Below are positions 45,138-54,092 of a DNA stretch of 64,000 nucleotides, piece by piece (the stretch's first letter is position 1; each line of letters starts with the position of its first letter). The DNA comes from Tenacibaculum dicentrarchi (lineage in GTDB: Bacteria; Bacteroidota; Bacteroidia; Flavobacteriales; Flavobacteriaceae). The position numbers and the translations under genes are program-made. The stretch lies in contig NZ_OZ038524.1 of the NCBI RefSeq assembly GCF_964036635.1, positions 1,722,001 to 1,786,000 of the forward strand. Reading direction: 5' to 3'. Under the pieces are notes generated by a model. The model had not been told where the DNA came from. It did no database searches and was given only the letters and a program-made list of their open reading frames with translations.

Positions 45138-45911
45138 ATGGTACAAAAATATCGTAAAACTGTAGGTTCGAAAACTGGAGGAATTAAACTGTATACCGAA
45201 TTGAAAAACGATATGGTTAATCAGAATATTAACATCGGTAGAGATAAGTTTTATCGATTTTTAAGGCTTCATAACTTACTTATTTCTAAAAGAAAAAACT
45301 ATGTAACAACAACAAATTCTAAACATCTTTTTAGAAAATATAAAAACATTGTAAAACACCACGTTCCTACTCGACCAGAGCAACTTTGGGTAGCTGATAT
45401 TACATACATCAAAACTGAAAATGGACACAACTACTTAGCAATCGTTACGGATGCCTATTCCAAGAAAATTATGGGATATAAACTCGATAACCACATGAAG
45501 ACATCACTTTGTACGGATGCGCTCGATATGGCTATTAAAAATAGAGAATATCCTCATGAAAAACTTATACATCATTCTGACAGAGGATTCCAATATTGTA
45601 ATCCTAAATACACTGAGTTTGCTGAAAATAATGGAATTATAATGAGTATGACCGAACAATATGATCCATACGAAAATGCTATTGCTGAAAGAATTAATAG
45701 AACTTTAAAGTACGAATATGCTTTAAAAGAAATCATTAAAAACACAGCTATTGCTCGAGAAATCACAAAACAAGCGGTAGATATATACAATAACTTAAGA
45801 ACACATTTTAGCCTAAATTTAAGAAAACCTGCAGAAGTACATTTAAACCCTAATATAAAATATAAATCATATCGAAAAAATAATGTAAATTTACCCGAAC
45901 TAACTATTTAA
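45138..45911 (+). CDS. IS3-family transposase OrfB (DDE integrase), copy 2
   Basis: A 257-residue protein with intact WVADITYIKT, HHSDRGFQY and NAIAERINRTLK motifs. Small differences from copy 1 (for example MVQKYRK, LLISKRK, MTEQYD) show that the two copies have had time to diverge or came from different donors. Confidence 0.92.
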   Translation: MVQKYRKTVGSKTGGIKLYTELKNDMVNQNINIGRDKFYRFLRLHNLLISKRKNYVTTTNSKHLFRKYKNIVKHHVPTRPEQLWVADITYIKTENGHNYLAIVTDAYSKKIMGYKLDNHMKTSLCTDALDMAIKNREYPHEKLIHHSDRGFQYCNPKYTEFAENNGIIMSMTEQYDPYENAIAERINRTLKYEYALKEIIKNTAIAREITKQAVDIYNNLRTHFSLNLRKPAEVHLNPNIKYKSYRKNNVNLPELTI

Positions 45912-46346
45912 AAACAAAGCTAGTTCAAATTATTTTTTGCATTATAAACGGCTAAAAAAATAGTTTGAACGATATAAATTAACCTAAAAAAAGGTCAACC
46001 TATATCAGTATAATACAAAAAATACGCAAAAATTGGAAAATAAAGCGGTTTAAAAAAGTAGAATCCTGATAAATATTACGCAATTAGAAATGGAATTTTA
46101 ACGTAGCAGATTTTGACAAATATTACGCAAGAAATTGTTTGTAATTATGAAATCGGAAATCAAAAACTGTGGGATTCTGACAAATATTACGCAAGAATCT
46201 GTCTGTAATTCTGAAATGAAAACGGCGGAATTTTAGCCTGTTTATGCAATCAGAAATGAAAATTTAGACAAGTTAAACGCCGAATAAAAAACGCTGAAAA
46301 TATGTGATTTTATAACAGTATTTTAATTGTAAAAAAAATAACGAAA

Positions 46347-46470
46347 AGCTAACAACGTATATAAAAAATGCTTAATTTAGTCATAATACAAAAGTCATTT
46401 GCTACATCTGATTTTCCTGCGGAAAATCCTCGTACACAAAACAGCACTTTTCATATACAAACCGTTAGCT
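46347..46470 (+). repeat. attC site 50, type III
   Basis: R'' AGCTAAC at 46347-46353 and R' GTTAGCT at 46464-46470. Slightly shorter than other type III sites. Closes cassette 50. Confidence 0.85.
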
Positions 46471-46968
46471 TTCATTAACAAAAAAAATGCGTGAAATTGG
46501 AAAAATAAAGCGTTTTCCTAAAGTAGAATCCTGATAAATATTACGCAATTAGAAATGGAATTTTAACGCAGCAGATTTTGAAAAATATTACGTAAGAATC
46601 TGTCCGCAATTATGAAATAGAAACGGCAGACTTTATCCTGTTTATGCAATCGGAAATGAAAAACTGTGGGATTCTGACAAATATTACGCAAGAATCTGTC
46701 TGTAATTCTGAAATGGAAACGACGGACTTTTAGCCTGTTTGCGAAATTAAGAATGAAAATTTAGACAAGTTAAACGCCGAATAAAAATGCTGAAAAATAT
46801 GTGATTTTATAACAGTATTTTAATTGTAAAGAAAATAACGAAAAGCTAACAACGTATATAAAAAATGCTTAATTTGGTCATAACACAAAAGTTAGTGCCG
46901 TTTTGCTACATCTGATTTTCCTGCGGAAAATCCTCGCACACAAAACAGCACTTTTCATATACAAACCG
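46465..46968 (+). mobile_element. ORF-less cassette 51, family A
   Basis: A 504-bp family A unit with a type III attC. No gene seen. Confidence 0.85.
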
Positions 46969-46974
46969 TTGGCA
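46844..46974 (+). repeat. attC site 51, type III
   Basis: R'' AGCTAAC at 46844-46850 and R' GTTGGCA at 46968-46974. Closes cassette 51. Confidence 0.85.
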
Positions 46975-46999
46975 AACATTACCAATCACACCTAGAAAA

Positions 47000-47593
47000 A
47001 TGAATAAATTAGCTAAAGAAGATATTACTGTTTTAGATTTTATTATTGATAAGTGTATTAAAACTGGAAATGCAGTTAGTATTAATGACTTAATTAATGC
47101 GAAATTGATTAAAGTAAATAATGAAAGTGCTACATTTTCAATTGACTTAAATTCAAAACAAGAATTTATTCGATTATTAGGTATATTAAAAGAATATAAT
47201 GTTTGTGAATGTAAATTTGAAGAAGATTGCGAATTTGCTCGTACAAATGAAAACACTTTAAATTTCCAGAAAAATGGAGGTTTTAGTGAATTATATAAAT
47301 CTCTAAATAAAAAAACTTTAGACTGGTATAAAATAATTGCTATCATAGTTCCTATTTTATTTGGATCTGTTTCTGTTTATTTTTTAAATGCAAATTACAA
47401 TTTGAAGATAAATCAATCGAATTTAAAGAAAGAAAACGATTCTCTAACAAATCATAATTTGATTGTAAGAACTGAACTTTTGTCTTATAAAGACAGTGTG
47501 TATCAACTAAAAGATAAGTTAAAACAAGAGAATTTAAAACCATTGTATAAAAAAGAAAACAGTAAAAAGGAACCTTATATAAACGTTGAATAA
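47000..47593 (+). CDS. membrane protein with coiled coil, 197 aa
   Basis: A soluble N-terminal region (1-110) looks like a small helical domain. One hydrophobic segment at about 115-132 (IIAIIVPILFGSVSVYFL) is followed by a heptad-like charged coil (LKKENDSLTNHNLIV...LKDKLKQEN). No family recognised. Sole gene of cassette 52. Its start tag GTTGGCAAACATT is identical to that of the unrelated cassette 61. Confidence 0.7.
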   Translation: MNKLAKEDITVLDFIIDKCIKTGNAVSINDLINAKLIKVNNESATFSIDLNSKQEFIRLLGILKEYNVCECKFEEDCEFARTNENTLNFQKNGGFSELYKSLNKKTLDWYKIIAIIVPILFGSVSVYFLNANYNLKINQSNLKKENDSLTNHNLIVRTELLSYKDSVYQLKDKLKQENLKPLYKKENSKKEPYINVE

Positions 47594-47644
47594 GTTTATT
47601 CATAATAATTTTATTTTTTTTAATAATGATAATAATAAACGATT

Positions 47645-47776
47645 TGCCAACACTATATATAATTTATTGCTAGTGCTAGCCTACTTACGAAAATCCTTAG
47701 GGATTTTCTATTGCGTTTTATTTACTAAATTTAGTACATGGAAAACGCAACAAACCATATATAAATAACGTTAACC
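47645..47776 (+). repeat. attC site 52, type I
   Basis: R'' TGCCAAC at 47645-47651 and R' GTTAACC at 47770-47776. Closes cassette 52. Confidence 0.86.
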
Positions 47777-48221
47777 TGCATTAAGCCAAATTACACGGAA
47801 TATTAACGGAATTAAGCGTTTTCGAAAAGTAAAATCCTGACAAAGATTACGTGAATCTGTTTGTAATGAAAATAGCCGACTTTCTAGCTCGTTTACGCAA
47901 TAGAAACGGAATCGTAAAACAGTAGATTTTGACAAATATCACGTAAGATTTTGCTTATAATTCCGAAATGAAAATGGCGGACTTTTTAGCTCGTTTACGC
48001 AATCGAAAATAAAAATGAAAAAATGTTCTGAATATTCCCGATTTTAGATTTTTTAGCGTAAGTTTATATGAAAATTTAGACAAGTTAAACGCCGAATAAA
48101 AATGCTGAAAAATATGTGATTTTATAACGGTATTTTAATTAAAAAAGAAAAAAAACGCACGTTAACAAAGTGTATGAGCGCATATTTTCCTGGCGGAAAA
48201 ATACGCCACATACACATGGCG
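47771..48221 (+). mobile_element. ORF-less cassette 53, family B
   Basis: A 451-bp family B unit; type II attC with ACACATGGCGTT spacer. No gene seen. Confidence 0.85.
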
Positions 48222-48227
48222 TTGTGG
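48160..48227 (+). repeat. attC site 53, type II (short)
   Basis: R'' CGTTAAC at 48160-48166 and R' GTTGTGG at 48221-48227. Closes cassette 53. Confidence 0.87.
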
Positions 48228-48290
48228 TGCATTAAAAATAAAAATCTACCAAAAACTGAATTTTATAGTAACTAATCTAAAAATTATTCT

Positions 48291-48315
48291 TAAATTTGTA
48301 TCCAAGTAGATACAA
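48291..48315 (+). promoter_or_regulatory. promoter -7 box and operator of RelE/HigA-type module
   Basis: TAAATTTG at 48291-48298 fits the Bacteroidota -7 box. It overlaps an inverted repeat TTGTATC (48296-48302) / GATACAA (48309-48315) with a 6-nt spacer, a good candidate for autorepression by the antitoxin. Confidence 0.65.
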
Positions 48316-48319
48316 TATT

Positions 48320-48619
48320 ATGTTCTTTATTGAGAAAACAACCGAATTTGACAAATGGCTGAAAAAGTTGAAAGACTTCAAAGCAAAAGCTAAAATTTTG
48401 TTCAGAATTCAAAAATTGGAATCTGACGAACATTTTGGAGATTGTAAAACTGTTGGTGATGGAATTCGGGAAATGCGAATAAATTTTGCAAAAGGTTACA
48501 GAATTTACTTCAAGGAAAAAGATGGAAAAGTAATTATTCTGTTAATTGGTGGAGATAAATCAACACAACAAAAGGATATTACGAAAGCGAAAGAAATTTG
48601 GAAAAAATTAAATAAATAA
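48320..48619 (+). CDS. RelE/ParE-family toxin (addiction-module killer)
   Basis: A 99-residue protein. FIEKTTEFDKWLKKLKD, ARILFRIQKLE-like core (KAKILFRIQ), GIREMRINFAKGYRIYF and LLIGGDKSTQQKDI match the RelE/ParE 'addiction module killer' family. Probably a ribosome-dependent mRNA nuclease. The ATG at 48320 follows the promoter/operator; an in-frame TTG at 48296 lies inside the operator and is unlikely. Toxin precedes antitoxin (HigBA order). First gene of cassette 54. Confidence 0.87.
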   Translation: MFFIEKTTEFDKWLKKLKDFKAKAKILFRIQKLESDEHFGDCKTVGDGIREMRINFAKGYRIYFKEKDGKVIILLIGGDKSTQQKDITKAKEIWKKLNK

Positions 48620-48622
48620 AAA

Positions 48623-48907
48623 ATGGGAACTTCAAGATTTGAAATAGCTGATTATTTGGAAAGCAAGGAAATGATTGCCGAATACCTTAACACAGTTTTG
48701 GAAGAAGGCAATAATGCAGATGTAATTAATGCAATCGGGAATATTGCTAAAGCTATCGGAATGACAAAAATTGCAGAAGAAACTGGTTTAAGCAGACCGA
48801 GTTTGTACAAAGCGTTATCAGATGGAGCGAAACCTCAATTTGCAACAATTATGAAAGTATTAAAAGCTATCGGAGGACAAATACAAGTAAATCCAGCATC
48901 TGCCTGA
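48623..48907 (+). CDS. HTH antitoxin of RelE-type module
   Basis: A 94-residue protein starting three bases after the toxin stop. It has ADYLESKEMIAEYLN and an HTH (GMTKIAEETGLSRPSLYKAL) followed by FATIMKVLKAIGG, the 'addiction module antidote' family. It should bind the toxin and the operator upstream of it. Confidence 0.9.
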   Translation: MGTSRFEIADYLESKEMIAEYLNTVLEEGNNADVINAIGNIAKAIGMTKIAEETGLSRPSLYKALSDGAKPQFATIMKVLKAIGGQIQVNPASA

Positions 48908-48917
48908 AAATAACGCA

Positions 48918-49049
48918 CCACAACAACATATATAATTTATTGCTAGTGCTAACCTACTTACGAAAATCCTTAGGGGATTTTCTATTCCGTTTTTATTTAC
49001 TAAATTAGTTGCTCGAAACACGCAACAAACCATATATAAAACGTTGCAA
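48918..49049 (+). repeat. attC site 54, type I
   Basis: R'' CCACAAC at 48918-48924 and R' GTTGCAA at 49043-49049. Closes cassette 54; same tag pair as cassette 1 (GTTGTGGTGC / GCACCACAAC). Confidence 0.87.
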
Positions 49050-49546
49050 GTAATGGCGGAATTTCAGCCTGAAATTCCTAATTAGTGATTTATCTTTTCT
49101 AGAAATTAATATTGAATAATATTGCGCTGGAAAAATTGAAAATGACTACTACTCTATTTTTAGAAAATAAACCCTAAAAAAGAGAAAAAAACAGAATTGA
49201 ATGCTAAAAAATGAAGCGTGAATAAATAAGCGGAAATTAATTAGGGCGGAGTTTTAAGCTGAAATGTGAAAAAAAGCAGAATTGAACGCTGAAAATAAAA
49301 CCTGAATAAATAGGCGGAAATTAATTAAAGTGGAATTTTAAGCAGAAACGTAAAAAAAGAGAAATAAAACGGGAAAATTGAAAATTAAGAAATGAGAAAT
49401 TTAGTTAGAAAATCACTACTTGCAACAACATATATAATTTATTGCTAGTGCTTATCTACTTACGAAAATCCTTAGGGGATTTTCTATTCCGTTTTTATTT
49501 AATATATTTAGAACTTGAAATACGCAACAAACCATATATAAAACCG
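49044..49546 (+). mobile_element. ORF-less cassette 55, family D
   Basis: A 503-bp family D unit with the 5' GGAATTTCA/TGAAATTCC hairpin and two tandem repeats. The only D unit followed by a gene cassette. No gene seen. Confidence 0.82.
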
Positions 49547-49552
49547 TTACCC
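49420..49552 (+). repeat. attC site 55, type Ib
   Basis: R'' TTGCAAC at 49420-49426 and R' GTTACCC at 49546-49552. Closes cassette 55. Confidence 0.85.
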
Positions 49553-49598
49553 TTTATTAAAAAAAGATTAAAAGTTCGTATTATGAGAACATTTTATT

Positions 49599-49606
49599 TA
49601 TATTTG
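49599..49606 (+). promoter_or_regulatory. higBA promoter -7 box (first module)
   Basis: TATATTTG at 49599-49606, 17 nt before the higB start, fits TAnnTTTG. Upstream GTTC...GAAC half-sites in GTTCGTATTATGAGAAC may be an operator. Confidence 0.6.
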
Positions 49607-49622
49607 CAACAGATAATAAAAT

Positions 49623-49919
49623 ATGAAGCGAATAATAGCTAAAAAAACTTTGCGTGAATTTTGGGAAAAACATGCGGAATCTGAACAATATTTAAAAACC
49701 TGGTACGAAACTGCTAAAAATTCTAATTGGAATTCTCCAAATGAAGTTAAGGAAACTTATATTAATGCAAGTATTTTGAAAGATAGTAGAGTTGTTTTTA
49801 ATATTAAAGGAAACTCATATCGACTTATTGTAAAGTTCAACTATGTTAGACAATGGGCATTTATTCGATTTATTGGAACTCATGCTGAATATGACAAAAT
49901 TAACGCTGACACTATTTAA
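49623..49919 (+). CDS. higB: HigB-type mRNA interferase toxin
   Basis: A 98-residue protein. RIIAKKTLREFWEKHAESEQYLKTWYE, then VVFNIKGNSYRLIVKFNY and FIRFIGTHAEYDKI are the HigB-family signatures in order. It cleaves mRNA on the ribosome. First gene of cassette 56, directly followed by higA, with its own promoter box. Confidence 0.92.
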   Translation: MKRIIAKKTLREFWEKHAESEQYLKTWYETAKNSNWNSPNEVKETYINASILKDSRVVFNIKGNSYRLIVKFNYVRQWAFIRFIGTHAEYDKINADTI

Positions 49920-49934
49920 TAAAAACATCAAATT

Positions 49935-50312
49935 ATGAACATTAAACCTATAAAAACAGAACAAGATTACGACAAAGCTATTGAAAGGCTTGAGTTAATA
50001 TTTGATGCAGATGCTAATTCAAAAAAGGGAGATGAAGCTGAAATATTATCTTTATTAATTGAAAATTATGAAAATAAACACTATGCTATTGAAGCTCCCG
50101 ACCCAATTGAAGCTATCAAAATTAGAATGGAAGAAATGAATCTTAAGCAAAAAGATTTAATTGGAGTAATTGGTGGAAAAAGTAGAGTATCTGAAATATT
50201 AAATAAAAAGAAAAAACTAACAGTAGAAATGATACGAGAATTAGAACATCTTTTAAACATATCTGCTTCTGTATTAGTAAATAATTATAATCTATTACGA
50301 ACTGGAAAATAA
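49935..50312 (+). CDS. higA: HigA-type HTH antitoxin
   Basis: A 125-residue protein. MNIKPIKTEQDYDKAIERLE and KKGDEAEILSLLIENYE form the toxin-binding N-terminal part. A Xre HTH follows (MEEMNLKQKDLIGVIGGKSRVSEILNKKKKLT, about 71-102). It binds HigB and represses the module. Confidence 0.92.
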   Translation: MNIKPIKTEQDYDKAIERLELIFDADANSKKGDEAEILSLLIENYENKHYAIEAPDPIEAIKIRMEEMNLKQKDLIGVIGGKSRVSEILNKKKKLTVEMIRELEHLLNISASVLVNNYNLLRTGK

Positions 50313-50316
50313 CAAA

Positions 50317-50449
50317 GGGTAACACCGTATATAATTTATTACTAGTACTATCCTACTTACGAAAATCCTTAGGGGATTTTCTATTCCGCTTTTATTTACT
50401 AAATTAGTTGCTCGAAATACGCAACAAATAATATACAAAAACGTTAACC
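50317..50449 (+). repeat. attC site 56, type I
   Basis: R'' GGGTAAC at 50317-50323 and R' GTTAACC at 50443-50449. Closes cassette 56; start GTTACCCTTT matches end AAAGGGTAAC. Confidence 0.87.
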
Positions 50450-50892
50450 TGCATTAAGCCAAATTACACGGAATATTAACGGAATTAAGCGTTTTCGAAA
50501 AGTAAAATCCTGACAAAGATTACGTGAATCTGTTTGTAATGAAAATAGCCGACTTTCTAGCTCGTTTACGCAATCGAAACGGAATCGTAAAACAGTAAAT
50601 TTTGACAAATATCACGTAAGATTTTGCTTATAATTCCGAAATGAAAATGGCGGACTTTTTAGCTCGTTTACGCAATCGAAAATAAAAATGAAAAAATGTT
50701 CGGAATATTCCCGATGTTAGATTTTTTAGCGTAAGTTTATATGAAAATTTAGACAAGTTAAATGCCGAATAAAAACGCTGAAAAATATGTGATTTTATAA
50801 CGGTATTTTAATTAAAAAAGAAAAAACGCACGTTAACAAAGTGTATGAGCGCATATTTTCCTGGCGGAAAAATACGCCACATACACTAGGCG
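50444..50892 (+). mobile_element. ORF-less cassette 57, family B
   Basis: A 449-bp family B unit. No gene seen. Confidence 0.85.
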
Positions 50893-50898
50893 TTAGCA
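50831..50898 (+). repeat. attC site 57, type II (short)
   Basis: R'' CGTTAAC at 50831-50837 and R' GTTAGCA at 50892-50898. Closes cassette 57. Confidence 0.87.
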
Positions 50899-50912
50899 AA
50901 TATTACAAAAAA

Positions 50913-51395
50913 ATGGAAAAGGAATTAAAACAATTAATTGAAAAAGCTAAAATTAAAGATTATAAAAATCTTACAAAAGATGAAATATTGAGAATTACCG
51001 AAATGCAAGGTAGAAATGAAATAAGTAAATCTCAAATAGAAGCTTTAGTGAAAGTAACTCCTGAATTTGTAAAAATGCAAATTGAAGTTGTAAAATCATT
51101 TGCTGAAATGACTAAAAATATTAAAGATGTTCAAGTAAAGGCACTTGACCCAATAATTGAAAGTATAAAGAGTTTATCTAAAATTTTAGAAATAATAGCC
51201 ACTAACGCATCAAGTGATGAAGTTCAAATAAAAGTTCTTGAGACTTCTGAAAAAATTGCTGATAAATATGAAAAAATACTCGAAATAAACCGAAAACAGC
51301 AAAAAAACAATAACAATACCTGGAAATTAGTCTTAACTACTTTTGCAACAGTTGCCGGAAGTTTAGCATTATTTCTTTATACAAAAAAAAGGTAA
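50913..51395 (+). CDS. helical protein with C-terminal membrane anchor, 160 aa
   Basis: Charged helices throughout (KELKQLIEKAKIKDYKN, SEKIADKYEKILEIN) end in one hydrophobic segment at about 138-155 (LVLTTFATVAGSLALFLY) and KKR, giving a tail-anchored layout. No family recognised. The ATG at 50913 is 21 nt after the crossover base; the frame is open back into the previous attC. About 175 nt of unexplained AT-rich sequence lie between its stop and the attC of cassette 58. Confidence 0.7.
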   Translation: MEKELKQLIEKAKIKDYKNLTKDEILRITEMQGRNEISKSQIEALVKVTPEFVKMQIEVVKSFAEMTKNIKDVQVKALDPIIESIKSLSKILEIIATNASSDEVQIKVLETSEKIADKYEKILEINRKQQKNNNNTWKLVLTTFATVAGSLALFLYTKKR

Positions 51396-51569
51396 TTAAT
51401 TTAGGAAAAGAAGAATTATAAAACGCAGGAATTTACTCAAACTGAAAAAAAATTAGGGAATTTCCACTCAAGGTTTGAATTATGGAAATTAAGAAATCTA
51501 AATTGCTGAATATTTCTTAAAAAAAAAGGAAAAGTTTGGATATCGAAATATGTGTATGAAAAAAACATT

Positions 51570-51703
51570 TGCTAACACCATATATAATTTATTGCTAGCA
51601 AATCGCTTACTTACGAAAATCCTCACGGATTTTCTAGGTTAGTTTTTATTTAGTAAATTAGTTGCTTAAACCACGCAACAAACCATATATAAACACGTTA
51701 ACC
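51570..51703 (+). repeat. attC site 58, type I variant
   Basis: R'' TGCTAAC at 51570-51576 and R' GTTAACC at 51697-51703. Apical hairpin GAAAATCCTCACGGATTTTC. Closes cassette 58. Confidence 0.86.
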
Positions 51704-52146
51704 TGCATTAAGCCAAATTACACAGAATATTAACGTAATTAAGCGTTTTCGAAAAGTAAAATCCTGACAAAGATTACGTGAATCTGTTTGTAATGAAAAT
51801 AGCCGACTTTCTAGCTCGTTTACGCAATAGAAACGGAATCGTAAAACAGCAGATTTTGAAAAATATTACGTAAGATTTTGCTTATAATTCCGAAATGAAA
51901 ATGGCGGACTTTTTAGCTCGTTTACGCAATCGAAAATAAAAATGAAAAAATGTTCGGAATATTCCCGATTTTAGATTTTTTAGCGTAAGTTTATATGAAA
52001 ATTTAGACAAGTTAAACGCCGAATAAAAACGCTGAAAAATGTGTGATTTTATAACGGTATTTTAATTAAAAAAGAAAAAACGCACGTTAACAAAGTGTAT
52101 GAGAGCATATTCTCCTAGCGGAAAAATACGCCACATACACTAGGCG
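51698..52146 (+). mobile_element. ORF-less cassette 59, family B
   Basis: A 449-bp family B unit. Its attC loop carries two changes (GAGAGCATATTCTCCTAGCGG). No gene seen. Confidence 0.85.
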
Positions 52147-52152
52147 TTAGCT
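52085..52152 (+). repeat. attC site 59, type II (short)
   Basis: R'' CGTTAAC at 52085-52091 and R' GTTAGCT at 52146-52152. The inner TTCTCCTAGCGGAAAA stem is weakened relative to other type II sites. Closes cassette 59. Confidence 0.85.
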
Positions 52153-52701
52153 TTCATTAACAAAAAATTACGCAAAATTGGAAAAATAAAGCGGTTTAAA
52201 AAAGTAGAATCCTGATAAATATTACGCAAGAATCTGTCTGTAATTCTGAAATGAAAACGGCGGACTTTTAGCCTGTTTATGCAATCGGAAATCAAAAACT
52301 GTGGGATTCTGACAAATATTACGTAAGAATCTGTTTGTAATTCTGAAATGAAAACGGCGGACTTTTAACCTGTTTATGCAATCGGAAATCAAAAACTGTG
52401 GGATTCTGACAAATATTACGTAAGAATCTGTTTGTAATTCTGAAATGAAAATGGCGGACTTTTAGCCTGTTTATACAATCAGAAATGAAAATTTAGACAA
52501 GTTAAACGCCGAATAAAAATGCTGAAAAATATGTGATTTTATAACAGTATTTTAATTGTAAAAAAAATAACGAAAAGCTAACAACGTATATAAAAAATGC
52601 TTAATTTGGTCATAACACAAAAGTTAGTGCCGTTTTGCTACATCTGATTTTCCTGCGGAAAATCCTCGCACACAAAACAGCACTTTTTATACACAAAACC
52701 G
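52147..52701 (+). mobile_element. ORF-less cassette 60, family A (expanded)
   Basis: A 555-bp family A unit in which the internal repeat (CTGTGGGATTCTGACAAA... ) is present in near-identical tandem copies at about 52300 and 52396, 96 nt apart. Type III attC. No gene seen. Confidence 0.85.
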
Positions 52702-52707
52702 TTGGCA
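52576..52707 (+). repeat. attC site 60, type III
   Basis: R'' AGCTAAC at 52576-52582 and R' GTTGGCA at 52701-52707. Closes cassette 60. Confidence 0.85.
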
Positions 52708-52770
52708 AACATTTGAACGCAACCTTTTGAGAGAAATCTCAATATCATCTATATAAAAAACTAAATACAA

Positions 52771-53223
52771 ATGAAAAAAATTAATTTATTACTTGTTCTA
52801 ATTGCAATAGTATTCCAAGGTTGTAAAGATGATGATGAATGTAATCAACTATGCTTTACACCACCACAACCTTTTCAATTTGAAATTGTCGATAAAGAAA
52901 ACGGAGAGAATTTATTCACAAATGAAACATTTGACTCTAATAAAATTACGATAACTGACAATTTGAATAATAATGAGTCTGTTGAATTTTCGTTTATATC
53001 TGAAAATAATATCAATTTGATTCAAATCCGTTCAATAGGTTGGGTAACTGAAATTGTAAATCTAAAAATTGACATATCTGACAATCATATTTTTAATTTT
53101 TACGTTGAAGCAGAAAGAATAGAAGATTGTTGCAGTCATACAGAATATGATGAAATTAATTTAACAGATTCAGAATTTGAATTAGACAGTCAAACTGGAA
53201 TTTATAAAATACTTGTAGAATAA
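52771..53223 (+). CDS. small lipoprotein, 150 aa
   Basis: A lipoprotein signal with lipobox VFQGC (Cys 18), followed by KDDDEC. Cysteine-containing, beta-rich mature region (CNQLCFTPP; DCCSHTEY). No recognised domain. Sole gene of cassette 61. Its leader has a small inverted repeat TTGAGA/TCTCAA at 52727-52742 of unknown meaning. Confidence 0.77.
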   Translation: MKKINLLLVLIAIVFQGCKDDDECNQLCFTPPQPFQFEIVDKENGENLFTNETFDSNKITITDNLNNNESVEFSFISENNINLIQIRSIGWVTEIVNLKIDISDNHIFNFYVEAERIEDCCSHTEYDEINLTDSEFELDSQTGIYKILVE

Positions 53224-53231
53224 AAACGATT

Positions 53232-53363
53232 TGCCAACACCGTGCATAGTTCATTGCTTGTTCATTTTCCTTCGGAAAATTCTCGCACACGTCGAAGTTT
53301 GAGGTTTTTAAACTATATTAGTGCTATAATTCCGCAACGAAACCATGCACAAACACGTTAGCA
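53232..53363 (+). repeat. attC site 61, type VI
   Basis: R'' TGCCAAC at 53232-53238 and R' GTTAGCA at 53357-53363. Same subtype as site 19. Closes cassette 61. Confidence 0.86.
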
Positions 53364-53386
53364 CCAATAAAAAAACCAAAAAAATA

Positions 53387-53415
53387 ACCAAATTGGTAAC
53401 TTTTTATTATATTTG
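53387..53415 (+). promoter_or_regulatory. higBA promoter and operator (second module)
   Basis: TATATTTG at 53408-53415, 16 nt before the higB start, fits the -7 box. The palindrome ACCAA-A-TTGGT at 53387-53397 lies just upstream and may be the HigA operator. Confidence 0.62.
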
Positions 53416-53431
53416 CATAAATTAATAGAAT

Positions 53432-53725
53432 GTGAGAATTATTGCAAAACGAACTTTACGAGATTTCTGGACTAAACATTCAGATTCCGAACAACAATTA
53501 ACAGCTTGGTACAGAGAAACCGAAAAAGCAAATTGGGAATCCTTAAACGAATTAAAAAAAGAATATCCAAGTGCTAGTATTTTGAAAGAAAATAGAGTTG
53601 TATTTAACATCAAAGGAAATAATTATAGATTAATTGTTAAATTTAATTTAGAATATCAAATTTGTTGGATAAGATTTATAGGAACTCACGCCGAATATGA
53701 TAAAATAAACGCAAACGAAATTTAA
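53432..53725 (+). CDS. higB: HigB-type mRNA interferase toxin (second copy)
   Basis: A 97-residue HigB protein homologous along its length to the one in cassette 56 (RIIAKRTLRDFWTKHSDSEQ, VVFNIKGNNYRLIVKFN, FIGTHAEYDKIN) but clearly diverged. The start is GTG at 53432; the overlapping ATG at 53430 is immediately closed by TGA. First gene of cassette 62, with its own promoter. Confidence 0.92.
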   Translation: MRIIAKRTLRDFWTKHSDSEQQLTAWYRETEKANWESLNELKKEYPSASILKENRVVFNIKGNNYRLIVKFNLEYQICWIRFIGTHAEYDKINANEI

Positions 53726-53726
53726 G

Positions 53727-54083
53727 ATGAATATTAGACCAATAAAAAACGAAACAGATTACTTAAACGCACTTGAAAGACTTGAAGTCATTTTTGACGC
53801 AAAAAAAGGAACAAAAAAAGGAGATGAGTTAGAAATACTTTCAATACTAATTGACAAATACGAAAACGAAACTTCTCCAATTGGATTTCCTGACCCAATT
53901 GAGGCTATTAAATTTAGAATGGAACAAATGGGGTTGAAACAAAAAGATTTAGCAGAAGTTGTTGGGTTTAAAAGTAGAGTTAGTGAAATTTTAAATAAAA
54001 AAAGAAAATTGACATTGGAAATGATTAGAAACTTAAATTTAAAATTACACATTCCTACTGAAGTTTTAGTACAAGATTATTAA
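53727..54083 (+). CDS. higA: HigA-type HTH antitoxin (second copy)
   Basis: A 118-residue protein. N-terminal NIRPIKNETDYLNALERLE and KKGDELEILSILIDKYE, then a Xre HTH (MEQMGLKQKDLAEVVGFKSRVSEILNKKRKLT). It starts one base after the higB stop. Divergence from the first HigA suggests cross-neutralisation is unlikely, but this is inference. Confidence 0.92.
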   Translation: MNIRPIKNETDYLNALERLEVIFDAKKGTKKGDELEILSILIDKYENETSPIGFPDPIEAIKFRMEQMGLKQKDLAEVVGFKSRVSEILNKKRKLTLEMIRNLNLKLHIPTEVLVQDY

Positions 54084-54092
54084 AATTACTGG

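Larger units (their letters stand above)
44605..46017 (+). mobile_element. IS3-family (IS150-like) insertion sequence, copy 2
   Basis: A 1413-bp element, same length, orientation and ends as copy 1. Flanked by AAA on both sides, consistent with a 3-bp duplication but sitting in A-runs. Confidence 0.92.
44586..46464 (+). mobile_element. cassette 50: family A unit interrupted by IS copy 2
   Basis: After a 20-nt leader (TTGGCGTGCATTAACCAAA) comes IS copy 2, then a family A body (46018-46350) with tandem repeats and the 3' domain. The end tag GAAAAGCTAAC is the family A tag, but the start tag GTTGGCGTGC is not, so this unit is chimeric. No cargo gene apart from the IS. Confidence 0.8.

Noticed and set aside
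17589-50912. N-terminal extensions beginning in type II attC (MYERIFSWRKNTPH) on the HEPN, DUF4917 and tail-anchored proteins
   Set aside because: The extension is encoded by the previous cassette's attC and would be lost on excision; only 3 of about 10 genes after type II sites are in frame, as expected by chance.
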